A stretch of 64,000 bases of DNA. Source: Holothuria scabra (lineage: Eukaryota > Echinodermata > Holothuroidea > Aspidochirotida > Holothuriidae). Of this stretch, positions 12,756 through 21,900 are shown piece by piece. A program made the translations under genes and the position numbers. The DNA lies in NCBI GenBank assembly GCA_037179385.1, contig CM074187.1:45108879-45172878 (forward strand), written 5' to 3'. The notes beneath the pieces were generated by a model that worked only from the letters and a program-made list of their open reading frames with translations, was not told where the DNA came from and searched no databases. Within the stretch, counting starts at the first letter, position 1, and every line of letters starts with the position of its first letter.

Positions 12756-12934
12756 TCAGTTGCTTCCTAGTGCCTCCATCTCAGCCTCCTGTTGAGCCAT
12801 ACGATTTCTCCTGCTTCGACGTCTAGCTAACTTAGCTTGAAGATCTTCATCAGCCCTTGCTTTTGAAATCTCTTGCTGGTGGGTAAACTGTTTCATTTGC
12901 TCCTCGTGTTGCTTTTTCAGCTCCTCAATATTTC
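12756..12934 (-). CDS. Gene 1 coding exon 11 (last)
   Basis: It encodes the C-terminal basic coiled coil from IEELKKQHEEQMKQF to EMEALGSN and the TGA stop. The acceptor AG lies at 12936-12935 (minus strand). The exon begins with the last two bases of a split Gly codon completed by exon 10. Confidence 0.85.
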
Positions 12935-15900
12935 CTACAAATAAAAAGATACACACTGGTTTAAACACTGCATAACTGTAACTATACTACATAAAGAATA
13001 AATATTACCTAACTAGATAGGTGATGTATAAGAGGAAAAGATATTGTAACAGTTAGTTTAAGGCCACACACATAGATACTTTGGTTAAAAGGGTGGGAAA
13101 AAAATGTTTCGTTTTTCACAAGAACAGAGTAAAATTATTTCCTAAAAAGAAAGAAAAATTTCCCACAATACTCCCTATATTTTCATGTTCAGGAAAGGAA
13201 AATTTCCCTTCAATTGCCATTATTTCCCTCCGGAAGCCCAAATTTCCCAGTTTCCCAACTTTTCCACCCATGTTTGTCACTATCAACATCACAGACCATG
13301 GATAAATAAATGTAAATATAAAACAATGGATACTGTTTTTCTGGCTTCTTCGTACTTTGTTATACATTAACTCTGGAAACATTTTTAGCCAAAATTTTCA
13401 ATACACTGAACGTTAAGCCATCAACAAATCATACAGGCAACGTATCAGATAGACTTCAGTCATGCTTAATGGAAGTATTGTTTCACTTGCATTTCACAAG
13501 AAAATCACACAATTTGCTAAATAAGATAAACTTGTAGTGATTCCTTCATGATACAAGTTGGATTTACAGTTAATTAGCCCCTTAATTATTCCTTGCAATC
13601 AATTTTTACTGTTTCCAGCGTATGAAGATGCTGAGTGTCATAATTCTAGAATTTGATACAAGTGCAATTTATCACAAGCTAACCTTATGTGAATTTTAAA
13701 GAGGAAAACATAATGATAACACCATGTGAAGTTTTAGAAGAAAACATAATGAATGCAAAAATGGTATAATTTGGTACTTGAAGTGTACAAAAGTATCCTA
13801 GAAATAGACTTGTCAAAATCACTGGTCTGTCAGCTAACTTACAGTACAAATGGCAGGGAGCAGCAATATGAGCACCTGGCATAGTTGCATACCAATTTTG
13901 ACCCTGTTTCATATCGTCCTCTTTTTGGTGTACTGATGAATAGCAACATCTGCATTCCATGAATCTCTGGATTTTCCATGTCACATAGTTACAAATGTTG
14001 TCTCAGTTGGAGAATTTTTGCCTCATACATCCTTTTTATGTTTTTTATTGTAGAAAATACTATTAATTACAAATCCATTCATTCCAGCTTTTAATGAAAA
14101 GATAAACAGATTTGGGCAACAACTGCATTAGTCACAAAGCCAAAATTGCCAAATTTTCACCTTGCAGCTGGTCACCATACCAATTTGCGATTTGGAGTAC
14201 GCCAGAAAGGGTACGATATGTTCTCTTCCTCTCTTTTTGTAACTCACCAAAAATATCATTCATTGATGGAGTGGCTGCCAATTCCTCCATTGGTAAAGGT
14301 GTTGGTCCATCATCACCTTCTGTGCCAGCACCCTCCTGAGAAACAGAAATTGAATAGTTTTCTTAATTACATTACACCAAAATACCTAAGTGATTTGATA
14401 GCACAAAGGGCAAGTTGACCCACGTTGCCCTCTTGGCTGAAGCTTCAGGTCTTTACCATGGGAGAAGGTTGTAGCATCACTGCCTCCTGATTCATGTTCA
14501 TGTTGGTTCAATTGATCTAATAAAATTAGCTGAAAACATCTGACAGCTTTCTAGGGAATCAATTTCATGACTTTTCGCAGCTTTTCCAAATAAAGAATTT
14601 CTTACATAAATTACATAAAATTTATTAAAACTTAATTTGGGGAATTCTTGATGTATTTCAGTGGTACTAATATGATAACAAGAGGGTACATTTAATTAGT
14701 TGCTTGAATTTTTTGATAAGCGCTTGGAACAGCTACTCTTTTGCTCCTGGTTTGGCACTTTATAAGTTAACTGCATTTACCATTGTTCTGTATTGTTGTT
14801 GTGGTTGTAGTTGCTGTCACTGTTGTTCTGGTCATTATTGTTGTTGTCATTTCTATAATTATTACTATACATTTGAGTCACTAACTTTGGAATAAGACAC
14901 TAACATGACCATGATATTTTTGTGAAAAAAGTAAAATCGTTAAACATATCAAGCACAGTGTCAGCATCACCTTAAATCTTTAACATGTCAATAATAACAT
15001 GAACATAAACTTTTGAAGAAGCATCATTGCACAACAAAACTATTTTTGTTACTTATAGATTGAGGACTAACCAATGTGAAAAAAACAGTTTCTTAATTAC
15101 CTTGAGAATGGCAAACAATGAGAAGAGACATTTCCATAGTTGCTCTTCCTATGTTTGTCCCCTTCCATGTTTCAGGGATGTAAGCCATATAGAGGTTCAC
15201 TTCCTAAAACTTTGTTGTTCAAGATTGCAAATAGTGTAAGGGGAGGGTTCCTTTAAGAAATCTTTTCACAGAGGAGGCCTTAGTGCAAAATGGTCAATTT
15301 TTCTTGTTTTTCAAGTTCATTCATACAGAAGAAATTACACCCCACTCTTGGCCAGGCCTTATCTAGCAAAATGGATCTCATGAGAATCTTGCTCAAGATT
15401 CTAATTTCCAAAAATCAAGAAATTTTTGAAACTCTTAAATCTTTGATGTTTAAATATTAAGAAAATATCAAACTTTTCATTTTGTTGACAAATGTGAACA
15501 AGATAAGTTTCAGGACAAGTTAGTTATTTTAAGCTTGCAGGTATTTTTATATTTAATAAAAGTGGAATCTTACAGGAATGTCATCACCAGCTTGTGAAAC
15601 ATTGTCAGCTTCTACCAAAGCAACTAACTCCGGATCTTCAGCGTCTCCTTCTTCGGGTCCTAGAGGAGAGATAGATTTCAAATATTATAACTCTGTATTT
15701 AAACACACTTCAGTAAAAAGTATGAAAGATACAAGTTTTGCAATGAGAGAGTTTCACAATGGGAATGCTGAGTGTATGTAATTGTGAGATGCACAGAAGA
15801 TGGCCAAAACCACAATCTCAGAATATGTGACCGGAGTTACCCATACTTTGTGGCAGATTATAATAAAAAAATTTGTACCAATAGGAAGGCATATATGCAG

Positions 15901-18900
15901 CCACAAAGACAAAACCATATAAGAAGTCTTCTATTATCCTATTATTGCTTTGATCTAGAAAAGGATGGTTGTCAAAAGAAGGTCAAATTTTAGAACACTT
16001 ATTGTGTATAGAATGGAATGTGTTTCCTGACATCTTTAAAGATGTGTGCAATTTCACAACAGGGTCTTTTATCAAACCAATTATATTTAGGACCCCCAGG
16101 GTACCTGAAACTGATGGCAGCACACAAGTTCAAACTAGGGATGCTTCTGACAGTCGGTGATGATATGCGTGGTTCAGTAACCTGCTTCAATGTGCAAAAA
16201 CAGATCAGCAGATCTGGCATGGTCTTGGACAATATACCAAAGACCTTTGTTTATAGCCATAGAAAATCACTGAATGATGATTTGGAATTAGAAGCAGGAG
16301 GTTAAACTATTTGTGAATTGAACATAATCAATGCCATGTGACAAAAGTATAGACGAATCCAGACAGCAAATGATGGTCTGATTTCAGCCGGCCATAATAT
16401 GAGGGTTTGAAATTCATGCAGGCAATAAATGAAGATGATTTAAGGCTGATGGACCCCACTAATGGTTGCCTACAGTCACTAAAAAACAAGCACTGATCAG
16501 ATTCGTCTATAAATCTATGTTTTGTCAACATATAGAGGTGTCTCAATAGGATATACCTTTCTAAACAGTAATGGATTCCTAATTGCCTGCCTTCAGCACG
16601 GAATCAATTATTGGCCCAAATGACAAAAGTACAAGCTTTTTAAGAAAGGAAAGCACAGGTTAGAACTCTCATTATACTTCTGTCAAAAGGAATGATTTGA
16701 ATATCTTTTCATAAAGTCTGTGCATGGCCAGCTCCACTTGAACTGATAGTTTGGAAACTGGACTCTTAAAGTTCTAAATAACAAACCAACTAACATTAAA
16801 ATCAAAGAACTTTTCACAAGCAGTGACTCTCACCATCACACAATTACATACCTTCAGAAATTTCTAATTTATCGGCAACTTCATCTCCAGATTTTTCTCT
16901 TATCTTTTCTTTGATTAGTTTTAATCTCTCTAGTTTTAGTTCACGTTGCTTGGCTGCGCATTCTCTCACTGCAGTCTCCAAATCTACTAGAATGGTTTTC
17001 TTAATGACCTGTAAATAAATAATGCGAACATTCTTAAAGTTCTGGTAACAAGAAAATGACAAAGTTAGGTATTTGATGTAAAATGCATTCAAAGTCTGGA
17101 AAATGGACACAATTCAGATCAAAATCTATCAAAAATTAATGACTTATTCTACAGGGTAATTGAAGATTTGCACTCACTCATTAGTACACATGAGCTCCAA
17201 TATGTAAATCAAGTGAAAGACATGCCTAATGTGGTTGATGTTATTCTTTGTTTTGCGATCCCCATTTCACAGACAGTTGCGACATTAGTATGTCCTCAGA
17301 TTTATTATTTTTTTTGGTAATTTGAATTGTGTCCTCGAAAGTCATTAGTATCAATTGACAAATGGTTAACTTATCTGATGAGTAATTAGGAAATTATCGA
17401 TATGGGGTGAACAACATCATTACTTTTGCAGAAACAACAAGTTGCCTCAGAAACATTCAAACTTTAAAGAGGTATATCTCGAGAATCTAAAAGATATACT
17501 GACAAAAGTCTAACAGATTATTACTTAGGAAAGCTTTCCTCCTTAACTGCACAGTTAAGACATGGATTTTTGCTGACATGCCACTCTACCTTTAAAATAC
17601 AGTACAACCTTATTTCATTATACAATATTTAAACTCATCTTATCGCTCATATTACACCTTCAATATTTGACATCTTACATGGTTCTGTTTACTCTCTGCT
17701 TAAAAGAAAAAGTAATTTTCCAGAAATTGGAACAGTTGTTTAACAGATTTACATCAACAAGCATAAAGTTGGTACATACACGATCAAACCACTGAATGAG
17801 GGCAGCACACCTCCGGTACATTGTAACATAGCAATCATAGGCATATTTGTGTCTGTCAGGAGTATTAAGATCTGTGAAAATATACTGAAGTGCTGTATTA
17901 ACAGTTTTGATTTCATCTGGGGTGCAGTATGGGAATTTGATAGTATTCAAGTAACGCTGAGCTCCATCAATATTCTGCAATCCAGCAACGATGTTGTTTC
18001 TAGCTTCTGCAGCAAACTGATACCTCAGCGCTGCATTTCTACAAGAAAAAAAATTGATAAGAAGGTGAATAAAAAACTACAAAAGTTTTGCTGCTTGAGA
18101 GTACTAAATTGGCAACTACAGGGTATTTTACTTTCAACTGTAAATGGCCATAAACTTTGTACCACAGACAAGTGTTTTAATAGAAGAAGAGCGTTTTATA
18201 TTCATAATTTTACCATTTGCAAAGCCTATATAATATTTCACTATTTTCACAATTCTTGTAATCATATTTCCATGTTTTTCTGCAATTTGGGATATTTTCA
18301 GTGAATTGGAAATCAATTTGGACAGTTCAGATGACAAAAATGCTCAATTCTAAGAGAATACAAGAATTTCATTTATTCTAGACGTATTTGTTGTAACATA
18401 TTTTACATATAAAGCTTCAAAGAGTTATAAATGCTGCAGCATTCTACTAAATTGGCTTTTGAACAAAGCAGCAAAAACAAAACCAACAAAACAAAAAATT
18501 TGTTAACTTCCAATTAAAGAAGAAAATGTTTTTGGTATTTAAGGTTAGAGAATGTGACTGCAAACATAGTAGGTCAAGTAAAAGAAGGGTAATGTGGGAT
18601 AGCTGTAAAAAAGCACTCCCCTGCATGGACACTTACGATGCAGGTACTTGGGCAGCATCATTCCATCTCCTAACAGCAAATCCAAACTGACCACAAGCAT
18701 GCTGAATAAGAATTTTGCTGTTCTTCCATTTATACTTGGCAACTGCAACCCTCTGTTTACGTTCCATCATCATGTCCAATTCCGTCTCCAATTTGTACTC
18801 AAGTTCACTGCCATATTTACCATCAAAAACAGAACCTGCAGCCAAAAAACATTGACATGTCAGTTTATCTATTTCTAAAATGACTCTAGACATATTGAAT

Positions 18901-21900
18901 CTTTTAAAAAGTTCCACTGATGATGTTTTTGTTAAGTTAAAATTAATATCTAGGCTGATCAAACAAATATGATTTGAGAACATACCATGTACAGCATACT
19001 ACGTAGAGCATGATGGCAAATTTTGATGTCACTTGGCAAGTTGTATTTGTATACTTTTATACTTCTGCATAGCAAATGTTGCTTAATCTAACAACATGTT
19101 AACACTAGATATTTGACAAGCTACATTCTAAGATCATTCTAGGACAAAGTGTTTAAAAAAAAAATGTGGCAACTGAGACAATTTGTGCACTTAAGACAAC
19201 ATTCTATGACATGTCAGATAACCAAAGGCATCCAATTCAGCAAGAAGGTATCTCAAGTACTAGGAATGAAGTAGAAGGTGTAGAGCAAATGGGCAGACAT
19301 GTTGGGTTTTCTAAATAAGACCTATTTTAACTCTAAAGGAAAAGTCTGAGCAAGAACCATCCCCTTATTCATCATAAGTTTCAGATCCAACCAGTGGCAG
19401 AACTACCATATGGCTAGAGGGGGCAACTGCTGCCACCCCCCCCCCCCGGACCAAAATTGCCTGCTGGTGCCCATTTAAGGTTTCTAACATCCTGCATTAC
19501 TGTGCCCCTAGACTTGAGGTACACTTTACCAATGAAACTTACTGAGAATTTCATCTTGTTTATCATAGAGTGATTTGAGTTCTTCTGATGACTGATGTAG
19601 TTGTAATACTTCTGTTTTCAATGCTTCTTCTTGCTGAACTGCTGAATCCAGCTGCTTCTTATGCATCTCCTGTTTGTTAAGGGCATCCATATATTCCTAA
19701 AAGTGAGGAAAATGTTTAAAAATAAATGACCAATACTGGCAAAAAGTAATTACCATTTAAATTTCTTAAAATAATATTTAAAAAGATTAGGCCTAAAAAA
19801 ATAATGTTTGAATAAGACTTTACTACTGGATATTTCCATGTTATTCAATCAAACTATCTGAACTGATTCTTGACATTGCCATGGCAAAAGGCACTTAAAG
19901 GCCCAATTCTCTCATCCCAAACAGTCTCAATTCTACTTATCTCCTTAATTAAGCCCCTCCAAAAATTGTCTGAAATTCACCCTCATCCAGACACAATCTC
20001 AATTTATTGCTTCAGGGTGAATATAGAAAGCTCAATGTGTATAATCAAAACACTCTCAGAACAGTTCGTGCTGTGTAATATAAGTTTTGGTACTCTGCAC
20101 TGTCTGAATTAGCAGCCAATCAAAAAGCTGAGCCAATTGAGAGTTTCTGTTACCCTATACTAGAAGTGTAGTTTGGAGTGAGAGGATTGTCCTTTTAAGG
20201 GTGAAAAATGGACTGTTCAGCAGAGCCAGTAATGTCTTTATTTTTTATTCCTACCATTTTTCACTGGCCCACTATAAAATGAGTAAATAAATATCATATG
20301 TTTCTATGCTGGAGTTCTTGTAACATGTATGTACTGTTGTTACGTAAGTTTAGTCAGGATCTTGCAATACCTGGTTCATGCAGTAAGAACATACAGTAAA
20401 TACTGTATAGATTACAGAACTGTACTAGAGACTGGAACAAGGCACTGCATTCACCTGCTATACATGGGTATTGTGGATTAGTGCACAATTTCTGAATATT
20501 CTTAGCTGGAACTGGCTTTTGTTGTTTTTCAATAAAAACCATGTCTCCCATGACCCAACCTTGCAATGCAAAAAACACCTAAAATACCATTTTTTTTCTC
20601 TCTATCCTTAGACTTTTCCCTCATGTCCAGCCCCAACCCTACCCCCCAAGACACCAAAGCCCCCCAGGACACAATCCTGGCTACACCCCTGATGACATGG
20701 CCCAAGCATAACATCACATCACTGTAATTCACACACACACAGTATGCCATTTTTAAAAGGTAAAAGATAGTTGTTACATAACTGAATCAATTATCATTTT
20801 AAAGAGGCAATCATAGTTTGACAGACAATATTAACCTTGTGTTCCAGCACCTTTCACTTTCTTTACCAGAATGTAGAAACATTGAAGGGGTCTTTAAGGT
20901 TAGAAGAAACATCAATTTTGTGTTACTAACTCTTTAATGAAATTTTCTGAATATCAGTCTGGTAAGAAAATTTCACACTGATGCAAGACTAGACAACCTC
21001 CACTACACTGGGACCAGTTATGATGTGAGACTGATCAGACAGATTATTTCTGTTAGTTCTAAGTCAATGTTCAAATGTGGTGTAAAATTAAAGTTGTGGA
21101 AAAACTGCAAAAACAAACTCTGATTGCTGCTTTAACATTCTTGTGTTTACTTGCAAATAAATTTGCTACCTGTTGTTCTTTGGTCATTTGCTGGTCAAAT
21201 TGCATCTGTGACATCATTGCTTTAATTGAAGGATTGCTCTGAAGATCAACGACATCTTGATATTCTTTTCGTCTAAATAAAATTCAAGGAAACATTTCGT
21301 TTAGAAAAAAGAGAATGATATAATGCAACTTGTATTCACATCTTGTTTCATCAAATTCATCATTCCTGTCAAGTGCGGATCCAAGGGAGGGCGGATTTAA
21401 AGCCTCATCTATCCCTTTTTTGCCACATCAACAACATAACATACAGGGAATTAGTGGTGTAACTCTATCACACCCTTGCTTTCCCTTAAGTCACCTTCCC
21501 CCCCCCCTTTTTGGAATATCTGGATCCAAGCCTGCTATGACTTATGGGACAAATGAAATGGTGAAAAGTCCTCTACGATATCACAGCTTTGATTGCATGG
21601 TTTTTAAACTTTTTGAATTAACATTGGCAGCATAACTGACAAATTATTAATTTATATTATGCATATGACATCATAGGAAAGAAAGCACTCCTCTTAACCC
21701 GACCAACAAATGCAAATAAACTGATGTTTGTAATTGACAGACATGGTGTGGGTATGTATACATAATACATGGCTTTGCATGGCCCAACACAAATCAACTG
21801 TCACCTTGTTGGCACAGGGCTGGAAAAAATGTTCATTTTCCAGGAAGGGAGTGAAATTATTTCCCAAAAATGGAATAAAATTTCTAACAGTTCCCCCCCC

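Noticed and set aside
19391..20691. A single hAT-like element from CAGTGGCAGAAC (19391) to CTACACCCCTG (20691)
   Set aside because: The 8-bp flanks (GATCCAAC and ATGACATG) do not match and gene 1 exon 5 lies between them, so the two ends are unlikely to be a pair.
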